A DNA stretch of 64,000 bases from positions 3,915,501 through 3,979,500 of the forward strand of contig CP107851.1 in assembly GCA_036013505.1 (NCBI GenBank). The letters run 5' to 3'. Below the pieces are notes generated by a model. It ran no database searches. It was given only the letters and a program-made list of their open reading frames with translations, and was not told where the DNA came from. Below, piece by piece: positions 34,738-43,553 of this stretch. Within the stretch, counting starts at the first letter, position 1, and every line of letters starts with the position of its first letter. Position numbers and translations under genes: made by a program. This stretch comes from Streptomyces sp. NBC_00510. GTDB taxonomy: Bacteria; Actinomycetota; Actinomycetes; Streptomycetales; Streptomycetaceae.

Positions 34738-35139
34738 TCAGTCGTCCCCGCCGGGGGCGGGCACGGGGTCCGTGCCGTCCCAGCGGGCCTCGCGCATGTC
34801 GAGGCGGGGTATGTGGCCCTTCGCGGCCCGGGGGGCCGGGCGCAGCGGGGTGCCCTCCGCGCGGTAGTGCTCCAGGGCGCGCAGCTCGTGGCCCGGCAGC
34901 AGCCCGCCGTCCGCGCGCACCACGCGCCACCACGGCACGGCCCCGCCGTACAGCGCCATGACGTGGCCCACCTGCCGGGGACCGCCCTCCCCCAGCCACT
35001 CGGCCACGTCGCCGTAGGTCATGACCCGTCCGGGCGGGATCCGCTCGGCGACGTCCAGCACGCGCTCCGCGTACGCGGGCAACTCCTGGACGTCGTCGTC
35101 CGGACCGTCGTCCGGGTCGTGCGCGGTGTCCTTGCTCAT
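34738..35139 (-). CDS. Alkyltransferase-like protein (ATL, MGMT family)
   Basis: 133 residues with the MGMT DNA-binding helix-turn-helix (ERIPPGRVMTYGDVAEWLGEGGPRQVGHVMALYGGAVPWWRVVRADG). The acceptor Cys of the PCHRV motif is replaced by Trp70 (PWWRVV), so it cannot dealkylate DNA. ATL proteins instead bind O6-alkylguanine and hand the lesion to nucleotide excision repair. It lies 234 nt upstream of adnA on the same strand, as in mycobacteria (Rv3204, from memory). A long acidic N-terminus (DPDDGPDDD) is unusual. Confidence 0.9.
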   Translation of the reverse strand: MSKDTAHDPDDGPDDDVQELPAYAERVLDVAERIPPGRVMTYGDVAEWLGEGGPRQVGHVMALYGGAVPWWRVVRADGGLLPGHELRALEHYRAEGTPLRPAPRAAKGHIPRLDMREARWDGTDPVPAPGGDD

Positions 35140-35312
35140 CCGTCACATGGTGCCCCACGGCACCGACAGTCGCGGCCGGCGCCCGCGTGTGCGGGGGCGC
35201 CCGGGACGGCGAATTGCCCCCTCCTGCGCCCATGCGCGCGCCGCTCGTGCCACCATCATCCGGGCGGTGACTGGTGATACGAGATCAAAAAGAGACAGCC
35301 GGAGAGCACGAC

Positions 35313-38192
35313 GTGAGCGGGAACGGAGCCGCTCGCGCGGTCCCCGCTGCCTCCGAGGGCCCCGGGGACGGCGCCCCGGCGACCCCGGACGAGCGCGCCG
35401 AGCAGGCCGTGTCCGCGTCCGGTGACGCCCCGCGCGGTGAGACCCGCGCCACATCGAAGGCCCCGGCCGGACAGCCGGCGGTGACGCCCGCGCGGTCCGG
35501 GGACGACACCCCCGGCACCACCGAGGCCCCGGACACCGAGGCTCCCGGCACGGCCGAGGCCCCGGACACCGCCGACGGCCCCGGCGCCGAAGAGTCCCTC
35601 ACCGGCACCACCCCGCACACCGACCCGGTGGCGCGGGACGAGCCGCTGCTGCCCGCGCGCGTGCACCGGCCCGTCGACCTCATGCGCTTCCTCTTCGGGC
35701 TCCTCGGCATCGCGATCGTGCTGATGATCGCGGGCTTCGCGCACGCGACGACCTCCGGCGTGGAGCAGGACATCGCCGAGGGCGCGACGCACGCGCCCGA
35801 GCCGCTGATCACGATCGCCGGGCTGCTGGCGACCGTGGCGGTGCTGATCGTGCCCGTGGCGTTCGCCGTGGAGCGGCTGATCAAGCGGGACGGGCTGCGC
35901 ATCGCGGACGGCGTGCTGGCCGCGGTCCTGGCCCACGGGGTGTCGCTCGCCACCGACCTGTGGGTGTCGGACGCGGCACCGGTGGCGATCCGGGACGCGC
36001 TGACCCGCGACGCGCCCGGCGGCGGGATCACCGACCCGGTCCACGGCTACCTGGCCCCGGTGATCGCCTACATGACGGCGGTCGGCATGGCCCGGCGCCC
36101 GCGCTGGCGGGTCGCGCTGTGGTTCGTGCTGGTCGTGGACTCCTTCGCGGTGCTGGTGGGCGGCTACACGACACCGTTCTCGATCATCGTGACCGTGCTC
36201 ATCGGCTGGACCGTGGCGTACGGCACGCTCTACGGGGTCGGCTCGCCGAACGTCCGCCCGACCGGCCAGAACCTGCTCGCGGGTCTGCGCCGGGTGGGCT
36301 TCGCCCCGCTGACGGCGGTCCGCGCGGAGGACGAGTTCCCCGACGCGCCCGACTCCGACCGGGGCCGCCGCTACCTGGTGACCCTGGAGCAGGGCCCGCT
36401 GCTCGACGTCACGGTCGTGGACCGCGAGCAGCAGGCGCACGGCTTCTTCTACCGCATGTGGCGCCGGCTCCAGCTGCGCGGGATCACCCAGCGGCGCAGC
36501 CTGCAGTCGCTGCGCCAGGCGCTGGAGCAGGAGGCGCTGCTGGCCTACGCGGCCATCGCCGCCGGCGCCAACGCCCCGCGGCTGATCGCCACCTCCGAGC
36601 TGGGCCCGGACGCCGTGATGCTGGTGTACGAGCACATGGGCGGGCGCTCCCTGGACGCGCTGTCGGACGAGGAGATCACCGACGAGGTGCTGCACGGCGC
36701 CTGGGAGCAGGTGCGGGCGCTGCAGTCGCGGCGGATCGCGCACCGCAGGCTGGTCGGCGAGGCGCTGAAGATGGATCGCTGCGGCGACGTCTTCCTGACC
36801 GACCTGCGCGGCGGGGAGATCGCGGCGGGCGACATCGTGCTGCGCATGGACGTGGCGCAGCTGCTCACCACCCTGGCGCTGCGCGTCGGCCCGGAGCGGT
36901 CGGTGGCCTCGGCCGTGGCCGTGCTGGGCCCGGACGCCGTCGCCGACTCCCTGCCGCTGCTGCAGCCGATCGCGCTGAGCCGCACCACCCGGGCCACGCT
37001 GAAGCAGCTCGCCAGGGAGCGGGCGCAGCGCGAACGCGAGGCGGTGCTGGCCGCCTCCCGCGCCCGACGGGCGGACGGTGAGGCCGGTGACGCGGGTGAG
37101 GCAGCCGGCAAGGACGCGGGCAAGGAGACCAAGGCCGAGCGGCGGGCCGAGAAGAAGGCGATCGAGGACGCGCTGGACGGGGTCCGCGAGGAGGACCTGC
37201 TCACCCGGATCCGCCACCAGGTGCTGCTCATCCGTCCGCAGGCCCCGGTCGAGCCGGTACGGCTGGAGCGGGTGCGGCCGCGCACGCTGATCAGCATCAT
37301 CGCGGGCGCCTTCGCCGCGTACTTCCTGCTCTCCCAGATCAGCAGCATCGACCCGGCGACACTGCTGGCCGAGGCGAACTGGATCTGGGTCATCGTGGCC
37401 GTGCTGGCCTCCGCGCTCAGCTACGTCGCGGCGGCGATGGCGCTGTCCGGCTTCGTGCCGGAGAAGCTGTCCTTCGTCCGTACCACGCTGGCGCAGATCG
37501 CCGGTTCCTTCGTGAAGCTGGTGGCCCCCGCGGCCATCGGCGGCGTGGCGCTCAACACGCGCTACCTGCAGAAGTCGGGCGTGCGCCCGGGGCTCGCGGT
37601 GGCGAGCGTGGGGGCCTCGCAGCTGGTCGGCCTCGGTTCGCACATCAGCCTGCTGCTGGTGTTCGGCTACATCACGGGCACCGAGAAGACGCCCTCCCTG
37701 TCGCCGTCCCGGACGGTGATGGCGGGCCTGCTCACGGCCGGCGTGCTCTTCCTGGTCGTCACCGCCGTGCCGCCGCTGCGGCGCTTCGTGTCCACGCGGG
37801 TGCGGGCGCTGTTCGCCGGGGTGGTGCCGCGCATGCTGGACGTGCTGCAGCAGCCGATGAAGCTCACCACGGGCATCGGCGGCACGCTGCTGCTGACCCT
37901 CGCCTTCGTGCTGTGCCTGGACGCCAGCATCCGCACCTTCCACGGCGAGGTGAACTTCGCGGCGGTCGCGGTGATCTTCCTGGCGGGCAACGCGCTGGGG
38001 TCCGCCGCCCCGACCCCGGGTGGCCTGGGCGCGGTCGAGGGCGCGCTGATCGCCGGTCTGACCACCATCGGCCACCTGGACTCGGCGACGGCCACCTCCG
38101 CGGTGCTGCTGTTCCGGGTGCTGACCTTCTGGCTGCCGGTGCTGCCCGGCTGGCTGGCGTTCACCCAGCTCACCAGGCGGCAGGCGCTGTGA
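35313..38192 (+). CDS. Pseudokinase-flippase fusion membrane protein (LPG-synthase TM family)
   Basis: 959 residues from GTG 35313, with GGAGAG as ribosome site. A 120-residue disordered Pro/Thr/Asp-rich N-terminus is followed by about six membrane segments (RFLFGLLGIAIVLMIAGFAHA onward). A kinase-like domain spans about residues 330-560, in which the catalytic loop reads HRRLVGEALKMDRCGDVFLTDLR (HRD to HRR, DFG to DLR), so it looks inactive. A second membrane block with about eight helices belongs to the MprF/AglD flippase-like family (residues about 660-955, with FSNALG-type GNALGSAAPTPGGLGAVE). It may translocate lipids or glycolipids; the substrate is unknown. Confidence 0.85.
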   Translation: MSGNGAARAVPAASEGPGDGAPATPDERAEQAVSASGDAPRGETRATSKAPAGQPAVTPARSGDDTPGTTEAPDTEAPGTAEAPDTADGPGAEESLTGTTPHTDPVARDEPLLPARVHRPVDLMRFLFGLLGIAIVLMIAGFAHATTSGVEQDIAEGATHAPEPLITIAGLLATVAVLIVPVAFAVERLIKRDGLRIADGVLAAVLAHGVSLATDLWVSDAAPVAIRDALTRDAPGGGITDPVHGYLAPVIAYMTAVGMARRPRWRVALWFVLVVDSFAVLVGGYTTPFSIIVTVLIGWTVAYGTLYGVGSPNVRPTGQNLLAGLRRVGFAPLTAVRAEDEFPDAPDSDRGRRYLVTLEQGPLLDVTVVDREQQAHGFFYRMWRRLQLRGITQRRSLQSLRQALEQEALLAYAAIAAGANAPRLIATSELGPDAVMLVYEHMGGRSLDALSDEEITDEVLHGAWEQVRALQSRRIAHRRLVGEALKMDRCGDVFLTDLRGGEIAAGDIVLRMDVAQLLTTLALRVGPERSVASAVAVLGPDAVADSLPLLQPIALSRTTRATLKQLARERAQREREAVLAASRARRADGEAGDAGEAAGKDAGKETKAERRAEKKAIEDALDGVREEDLLTRIRHQVLLIRPQAPVEPVRLERVRPRTLISIIAGAFAAYFLLSQISSIDPATLLAEANWIWVIVAVLASALSYVAAAMALSGFVPEKLSFVRTTLAQIAGSFVKLVAPAAIGGVALNTRYLQKSGVRPGLAVASVGASQLVGLGSHISLLLVFGYITGTEKTPSLSPSRTVMAGLLTAGVLFLVVTAVPPLRRFVSTRVRALFAGVVPRMLDVLQQPMKLTTGIGGTLLLTLAFVLCLDASIRTFHGEVNFAAVAVIFLAGNALGSAAPTPGGLGAVEGALIAGLTTIGHLDSATATSAVLLFRVLTFWLPVLPGWLAFTQLTRRQAL

Positions 38193-38196
38193 CGCG

Positions 38197-38225
38197 GGCC
38201 CACTGACAGAGGATGTCAGTGGGCC
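38197..38225 (+). terminator. Terminator after the flippase gene
   Basis: A perfect 12-bp stem (38197-38208, 38214-38225) with 5-nt loop GAGGA, 4 nt after the stop codon. The next gene starts at 38245. Confidence 0.75.
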
Positions 38226-38244
38226 GCCCCTACGGTCCCCGGTC

Positions 38245-38871
38245 ATGGACACCACGCACATCGTCGAGTTGCGGCAGTACACCCTGCACCCCGGCGCCCG
38301 GGACACCCTGGTCGAGCTGTTCGAGCGCGAGTTCGTCACCGGTCAGGAGGCCGCCGGGATCCGGGTCGGCGGCCGGTTCCGCGACCTGGACGACCCGGAC
38401 CGCTTTGTATGGATGCGGGCCTTCCCCGACATGGCGGCCAGGACCCGCGCCCTGCACGCCTTCTACGACGGGCCCGTCTGGCGGGCGCACCGCGAGGAGG
38501 CCAACGCGACCATGACCGACTCCGACGACGTCCTGCTGCTGCGCGGCCCCGGTTACCGCGTGCCGGACGACGCCGGGCTGGTCGTCGCGACCGTCTGCCA
38601 CCCCGCCGACCCGTCCGGCTTCGCGCCCCCGGACTCCGCCCGCGCCGTGCACCGCACCGAGCACGCGGCCAACGGCTTCCCGGCGCTGCCCGTGCGCACC
38701 GGCGAGGACGTCGTGGTCTGGTTCGCCGCCTTCGCGGAGGCCGGCGCACGCCCCGAGGAGCCCGTCCTGCCCGCCGGCCCGGAGCGGCGGTTGCTGCGGC
38801 CGCCGCAGCGGCTGCGGCTCGCCCCGGTGCGCGTTCCGGGGCCTCAGCGCAGGATGTCGCCGAGGTCGTAG
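38245..38871 (+). CDS. NIPSNAP family protein
   Basis: 208 residues. The N-terminal half has the NIPSNAP dimeric alpha/beta barrel signature: MDTTHIVELRQYTLHPGARDTLVELFEREF and FVWMRAFPDMAARTRALHAFYDGPVW. A second, weaker repeat of the same fold occupies the C-terminal half. The biochemical role is unclear in bacteria. ATG 38245 follows CCGGTC, with no strong ribosome site. The last 28 nt overlap the end of the convergent ligase gene, so the C-terminal residues (ARG-rich QRRMSPRS) may be a by-product of that overlap. Confidence 0.85.
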   Translation: MDTTHIVELRQYTLHPGARDTLVELFEREFVTGQEAAGIRVGGRFRDLDDPDRFVWMRAFPDMAARTRALHAFYDGPVWRAHREEANATMTDSDDVLLLRGPGYRVPDDAGLVVATVCHPADPSGFAPPDSARAVHRTEHAANGFPALPVRTGEDVVVWFAAFAEAGARPEEPVLPAGPERRLLRPPQRLRLAPVRVPGPQRRMSPRS

Positions 38872-39896
38872 CCGACCGGTTCCTCCAGCTGCGCATAGGT
38901 GCAGCCGGCGGGGTCGCGGTCGGGCCGCCAGCGGCGGAACCGGGCGGTGTGCCGGAAGCGGTCGCCCTGCATGTGGTCGTACGCGACCTCCAGGACGCGC
39001 TCGGGCCGCAGCGGGATCCAGGACAGGTTCTTCCCCGCGCTCCAGCGGCTCTGGGCCCCGGGCATGCGGCCGCCGGGCTCTGCCTCGGCCCAGTCGGCCC
39101 AGGGGTGGCCCTCGGCGGACTCCATGCGCAGCGGCTCCAGTTCGGCGACGAGTTCCTCGCGGCGGCGCATGGGGAAGGCGGCGCAGACGCCGACGTGCTG
39201 GAGTCGGCCGGCGGCGTCGTGCAGGCCGAGCAGGAGGGAGCCGACGACGGGACCGGACTTGTGCCAGCGGAAGCCGGCCAGCACGCAGTCGGCGGTGCGC
39301 TCGTGCTTCACCTTGATCATGACGCGTTCGTCGGGGCGGTAGCCGACGTCCGGGGGCTTGGCGACGACGCCGTCCAGTCCCGCGCCCTCGTACTGCTCGA
39401 ACCACCGCCGGGCCAGCTCGATGTCGGTGGTGGCGGGGGCGACGTGGACCGGTGGCCGTGCCGTGCCGAGCGCGTCGACCAGTGCCTGGCGGCGCCAGGT
39501 CTGCGGGTCCGCCATCAAGGAGCGGTCGCCGAGCGCCAGCAGGTCGAAGGCGACGAGGGAGGCGGGGGTGCGTTCGGCGAGCTGCCGCACACGGGAGTCG
39601 GCGGGGTGGATGCGCTCCAGCAGCGCGTCGAAGTCCAGCCTGCCCCCGCCGGCGATGACGATCTCCCCGTCGACGACGGCGCGCGGCGGCAGTTGGGCGC
39701 GGACCGCCTCGACGACCTCCGGGAAGTAGCGGGTCAGGGGCTTGCCCGTGCGGCTGCCGATCTCCACCTCGGCGCCGTCGCGGAAGACGATGGCGCGGAA
39801 CCCGTCCCACTTGCCCTCGTACAGCATGCCGGGCGGGATCTCGGTGGCGGACTTGGCGAGCATCGGCTTCACGGGCGGCATCACCGGCAGGTCCAT
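38844..39896 (-). CDS. ligC: ATP-dependent DNA ligase, LigC type
   Basis: 350 residues. The adenylation motif EGKWDGFR has the catalytic Lys29 (motif I). Motif III (LVAFDLLALG), motif IV (EGAGLDGVVAKPP) and motif V (MIKVKHERTADC) are intact and a C-terminal OB domain follows. LigC-type enzymes are small ligases used in back-up end joining and base excision repair in actinobacteria. It is divergent from the LigD-type polymerase at 39973 with a shared 76-nt promoter region. No Ku gene is visible in the window. Confidence 0.95.
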   Translation of the reverse strand: MDLPVMPPVKPMLAKSATEIPPGMLYEGKWDGFRAIVFRDGAEVEIGSRTGKPLTRYFPEVVEAVRAQLPPRAVVDGEIVIAGGGRLDFDALLERIHPADSRVRQLAERTPASLVAFDLLALGDRSLMADPQTWRRQALVDALGTARPPVHVAPATTDIELARRWFEQYEGAGLDGVVAKPPDVGYRPDERVMIKVKHERTADCVLAGFRWHKSGPVVGSLLLGLHDAAGRLQHVGVCAAFPMRRREELVAELEPLRMESAEGHPWADWAEAEPGGRMPGAQSRWSAGKNLSWIPLRPERVLEVAYDHMQGDRFRHTARFRRWRPDRDPAGCTYAQLEEPVGYDLGDILR

Positions 39897-39972
39897 GCCG
39901 CGATTCTCCGCCCGACGCGCGCCGCCCGCCCGTCGGGCCTACCGTGTCGGGGACGGGAGAGGCGGTGACGGC

Positions 39973-41004
39973 ATGGCAGAGGCGGTCGAGCTGACCGTCG
40001 GCGAGCGGACGGTCCGGATCTCGAACCCGGGGAAGGTGTACTTCCCGGAACCGGGCTTCACCAAGCTGGACGTGGCCCGCTACTACCTCACGGTCGGCGA
40101 CGGCGTCCTGCGGGCGCTGCGCGACCGGCCGACGACGATGGAGCGTTACCCGGACGGGGTCGAGGGCGAGTCGTTCTTCCAGAAGCGCGCGCCGAAGAAC
40201 ACCCCGGACTGGATCCCCACCGGCCGCATCCGCTTCCCCTCCGGCCGCCACGCCGACGAGATCTGCCCGACCGAGGTGGCCGCGGTCGTCTGGGGCGCCA
40301 ACCTCGGCTGCCTCACCTTCCACCCGTGGCCGGTCCGGCGCGGCGACCTCGACCACCCGGACGAGCTGCGCATCGACCTGGACCCGCAGCCGGGCACCGA
40401 CTTCGCCGACGCGGTGCGCGTCGCCGGCGAACTGCGCGGGCTGCTGGAGGAGCTGGGCCTGCGCGGCTGGCCCAAGACCTCCGGCGGGCGGGGCCTGCAC
40501 GTCTTCGTGCCCATCGAGCCCGAGTGGACGTTCACCGGGGTGCGGCGGGCGGCCATCGCCATCGCCCGCGAGATGGAACGCCGGATGCCCGGGCAGGTCA
40601 CCAGCGCGTGGTGGAAGGAGGAGCGCGGCGAGAAGATCTTCGTCGACTACAACCAGACCGCGCGCGACCGCACCATCGCCTCCGCCTACTCCGTACGGCC
40701 CAAGCCGCACGCCCCGGTCTCCGCGCCGCTGCGCTGGGAGGAGGTGCCGCAGGCGCACCCGCGGGACTTCGACCTGGTCACCATGCCCGCGCGCTACGCC
40801 GAGCTGGGCGACGTCCACGGCGGCATGGAGGAGCACGCCTTCCGGCTGGACGCCGTCCTGGAACTGGCCGAACGCGACGAGCACGACCGCGGGCTGGGTG
40901 ACATGCCGTACCCGCCGGACCACCCCAAGATGCCCGGGGAGCCGCTGCGGGTGCAGCCGAGCCGGGCCAGGCGCACGCCGGACGGCGACGCCGGCGGGGA
41001 CTGA
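39973..41004 (+). CDS. LigD polymerase-domain protein (archaeo-eukaryotic primase superfamily)
   Basis: 343 residues. The polymerase Asp pair is RIDLDPQP (Asp135, Asp137), and VYFPEPGFTKLD..YY, WPKTSGGRGLHVFVPI and KIFVDYNQTARDRTIASAYSVRPKPHAPVS are standard LigD PolDom segments. It lacks ligase and nuclease domains, so it is a stand-alone PolDom that fills gaps and adds ribonucleotides at DNA breaks. ATG 39973 follows GGAGAGGCGG. It pairs with the divergent LigC gene, giving a split LigD. Confidence 0.95.
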   Translation: MAEAVELTVGERTVRISNPGKVYFPEPGFTKLDVARYYLTVGDGVLRALRDRPTTMERYPDGVEGESFFQKRAPKNTPDWIPTGRIRFPSGRHADEICPTEVAAVVWGANLGCLTFHPWPVRRGDLDHPDELRIDLDPQPGTDFADAVRVAGELRGLLEELGLRGWPKTSGGRGLHVFVPIEPEWTFTGVRRAAIAIAREMERRMPGQVTSAWWKEERGEKIFVDYNQTARDRTIASAYSVRPKPHAPVSAPLRWEEVPQAHPRDFDLVTMPARYAELGDVHGGMEEHAFRLDAVLELAERDEHDRGLGDMPYPPDHPKMPGEPLRVQPSRARRTPDGDAGGD

Positions 41005-41113
41005 CGGCGCGCCAGGACGGCGCGGTACGAGGGCGCGACAGGACGGCACGGCACGCACGGCGGCGCGGCACGACCCCTTCCCACCGCGACCGCACTGACG
41101 CATCATCAGGCGC

Positions 41114-42205
41114 ATGCCCGCGCCTCGACCCGTGCCCCTGGACGAGTACCCGGTCCATCAGATCGCCCGTTCCATGCGCCACGTCGCGACCGGTGACCGC
41201 AACGCCTACGACCGTTCGATCTTCCACTTCTTCGACCACGAGGGCCGGGCCCTGCTCGTCACCGGCCTCGGCGTCCACCCCAACCTCGGCGTCACCGACG
41301 CCTACGCGACCCTGACGCGCGGCACCGGCATGCTCGCGGTGCGCGCCTCGGACGCGCTCGGCGAGGACCGCATGCGGCAGCAGGTCGGGCCGCTGCGCAT
41401 CGACGTCCTGGAACCGCTCCGCAGGCTCCGGCTGACCTGCGACGACGAATTCCTCTCGTACGACCTGGAATGGGAGGCCGCGTTCCCGGCCGTCGAGGAG
41501 CCGCACCACGCCCAGTACCGGGGCGGCCGGCTCTTCCTGGAGGCCAGCCGCTTCGTCCAGGCCGGCACCTGCCACGGTGTGGTCCGCACCGGCGACGGCG
41601 AGGAGATCCGCGTGGAGCGCGGCCGCTGGACGGCCACCCGGGACCGCAGCTGGGGTGTGCGCCCGGTGCCCGGCGAGGCCCCGGGACGGGCCGAGGAGGA
41701 GCACCGCCCGCAGGGTTTCCACTGGCTGTGGATACCGATCCGGTTCGACGACCGCTTCGTCATGGTGATCGCCCAGGAGGACGCCGACGGCTACCGCTCC
41801 CTGGACGAGGCCCTGCAGATCACCGAGCACGGCCCGGACCGGCAACTGGGCCGGGCCCACGTCGGCATCACCTACCGGGAGGGCACCCGCACCCCGGTCT
41901 CCGCCGTCGTCCACCTCGACGGCGGGAAGATCGAGGCCGAGGTGCTGGTCTCCAGCCCGCTCGCCGTCGGGGCCGGCTACCCGCCCGCCCGCGACTGGCA
42001 GCACGGCGAGTGGAAGGGCCGCGGATGGCTCGACCGCCGTGCGTATGACCTGACGGATCCGGCGGTCATGGCGCCCGCCGCCTACGGAGTCACCGACCAC
42101 GCCGCGCGTTTCGCCTGGGACGGCCGGGTCGGCTACGGCATCTTTGAGCACGGCAGCTTCGGCCGCCACACCCCCAGCGGCTTCACCGGTCAGGAGGCCA
42201 TGTGA
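41114..42205 (+). CDS. DUF7064-like (CrtC-lipocalin-type) protein
   Basis: 363 residues of beta-rich sequence: DAYDRSIFHFFDHEGRALLVTGLGVHPNLGVTDAYAT at the start and HWLWIPIRFDDRFVMVIAQEDADGYRSLDEALQIT in the middle. This resembles the lipocalin-like halves found in DUF7064/DUF7065 and CrtC-type hydratase-like proteins. No catalytic residue can be assigned. Its stop overlaps the phosphotransferase start by 4 nt (GTGA), so the pair is coupled. Such pairs, and ACAD10-like kinase partners, hint at hydroxyl-lipid or steroid-related chemistry (weak inference). Confidence 0.75.
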   Translation: MPAPRPVPLDEYPVHQIARSMRHVATGDRNAYDRSIFHFFDHEGRALLVTGLGVHPNLGVTDAYATLTRGTGMLAVRASDALGEDRMRQQVGPLRIDVLEPLRRLRLTCDDEFLSYDLEWEAAFPAVEEPHHAQYRGGRLFLEASRFVQAGTCHGVVRTGDGEEIRVERGRWTATRDRSWGVRPVPGEAPGRAEEEHRPQGFHWLWIPIRFDDRFVMVIAQEDADGYRSLDEALQITEHGPDRQLGRAHVGITYREGTRTPVSAVVHLDGGKIEAEVLVSSPLAVGAGYPPARDWQHGEWKGRGWLDRRAYDLTDPAVMAPAAYGVTDHAARFAWDGRVGYGIFEHGSFGRHTPSGFTGQEAM

Positions 42206-43269
42206 CAACGGTGCGCACCACCACCCGCGATCCCCGACTGCTGCGCAGCCGCCTCGACGAGTGGCTGGCCGCGAAGCACCCCGGCGCCCACAGCCGCGCG
42301 GTGCACGCCCCCTCCGCGAACGGCCTGTCCAGCGAGACCGTCCTGTTCGACCTGGCCGTCCCCCATCCGGCGGGCACCGCGCGCCAGCGCATCCGCCCCT
42401 GCGTGCTGCGGCTGGCCGGCGACCCCGACGCCTACACCGTCTTCCCGACGTACGACATGGCCGCGCAGTACCGCGTCATCCGGACGGTCGCCGCGCGCAC
42501 CCGCGTCCCCGTGCCCGAACTGCTGTGGCTGGAGCCCGACCCGGGGCCGCTCGGCGCGCCCTTCTTCGTCATGGAGCGCGTCCCGGGGCGCGTCCCGCCG
42601 GACGTCATGCCCTACACCTACGGCGGCAACTGGCTCTTCGACGCCTCCGAGCAGGACCGGGCGCGGCTGGAGCGTTCGACGGTGCGCGTCCTCGCCGAAC
42701 TCCACACCGTCCCCGGCGAGGGGACGCTGCGCGCGCACGTCGACGCCCAACGCGCCTACTACGAATGGGTCGTGGACGGGCTGGCCCCCTCCCCCGTCAT
42801 CGAGCGGGCCTTCGCGTGGCTGGAGAAGCACTGGCCCGCCGATCCCGGCCCGTCCGTGCTCAGCTGGGGCGACGCCCGGGTCGGCAACATCGTCTACGAC
42901 GCCGACTTCGCCCCCGTCGCCGTCCTCGACTGGGAGATGGCCTCCGCCGGCCCCCGGGAACTCGACCTGGCCTGGCTGGTGTACCTGCACCGCTTCTTCC
43001 AGGACCTCACCGTCACCGCCGGCTTCCCCGGCATGCCGGACTTCCTCGACCGCGACCGCGTCGCGGCGACCTACGCGGAGCTCACCGGGCACACCCCGCG
43101 CCACCTGGACTTCCACCTCCTGTACGCCGCGCTGCGGCACGCGGTCGTGATGCTGCGGATCGGTCACCGCCAGGTGCACTTCGGCGAGCGCGAGATGCCG
43201 GCCGACCCGGACGCGCTGATCCTGCACCGGGACACGCTGGAGGCGATGGTGGAGGGCCGCCACCGCTGA
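42202..43269 (+). CDS. Phosphotransferase of the APH/ACAD10-kinase family
   Basis: 355 residues. The N-terminal part has the nucleotide-binding SANGLSSETVLFDLAV and VLRLAGDPDAYTVFPTYDMAAQYRVI (with lysine replaced in this segment). The catalytic loop is VLSWGDARVGNIVYDADFAPVAVLDWEMA: the Brenner motif reads WGDxRxGN and the metal Asp is in LDWE. Members phosphorylate small hydroxy substrates such as 4-hydroxy-acyl or aminoglycoside-like molecules. It is coupled to the DUF7064-like gene. No RBS needed beyond the overlap. Confidence 0.9.
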   Translation: MTTVRTTTRDPRLLRSRLDEWLAAKHPGAHSRAVHAPSANGLSSETVLFDLAVPHPAGTARQRIRPCVLRLAGDPDAYTVFPTYDMAAQYRVIRTVAARTRVPVPELLWLEPDPGPLGAPFFVMERVPGRVPPDVMPYTYGGNWLFDASEQDRARLERSTVRVLAELHTVPGEGTLRAHVDAQRAYYEWVVDGLAPSPVIERAFAWLEKHWPADPGPSVLSWGDARVGNIVYDADFAPVAVLDWEMASAGPRELDLAWLVYLHRFFQDLTVTAGFPGMPDFLDRDRVAATYAELTGHTPRHLDFHLLYAALRHAVVMLRIGHRQVHFGEREMPADPDALILHRDTLEAMVEGRHR

Positions 43270-43282
43270 TCCCAGGACCCGG

Positions 43283-43318
43283 CCTCACGCCAAACCTCAC
43301 GCCGAACCTCACGTTCCG
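43283..43318. repeat. Three tandem 12-nt repeats after the phosphotransferase gene
   Basis: The heptamer CCTCACG recurs at 43283, 43295 and 43307 with a 12-nt period; units 1 and 2 differ at one position. It starts 13 nt after the stop codon at 43269 in the 284-nt gap before the next gene. Confidence 0.5.
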
Positions 43319-43462
43319 TGACGGCGGGGCCGCCCGGGGTGCCCGCAGCGGCGCTCCGGACGGCCCCGCGGCCCGTCGTGGCAAGGCCGCCGCCCGGGTG
43401 GACCTCAGGACCTGCGGCCGGACGTCATCCGTGCCACCCTGGCGGGGGAACGGGATGATGAT

Positions 43463-43484
43463 ATTCACCCGTTTGTCATGTCGT
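43463..43484 (+). promoter_or_regulatory. Candidate PHO box upstream of the glycerophosphodiesterase
   Basis: Two adjacent 11-nt units, ATTCACCCGTT and TGTCATGTCGT, match the Streptomyces PhoP direct-repeat consensus (GKTCAYYYRSG) at 8 and 7 of 11 positions. It lies 70-90 nt before the start codon. Confidence 0.4.
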
Positions 43485-43553
43485 GCACTGCCGTGTCCGG
43501 GTACGGGCTGCGACCCTCGGTCGGGGGGACCCGCGCCGTCGTGAGGAGTACGC

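Noticed and set aside
35256..38339. 1027-aa ORF antisense to the flippase gene
   Set aside because: His/Arg/Gln-rich shadow sequence without domains, overlapping a gene with clear membrane and kinase-like features.
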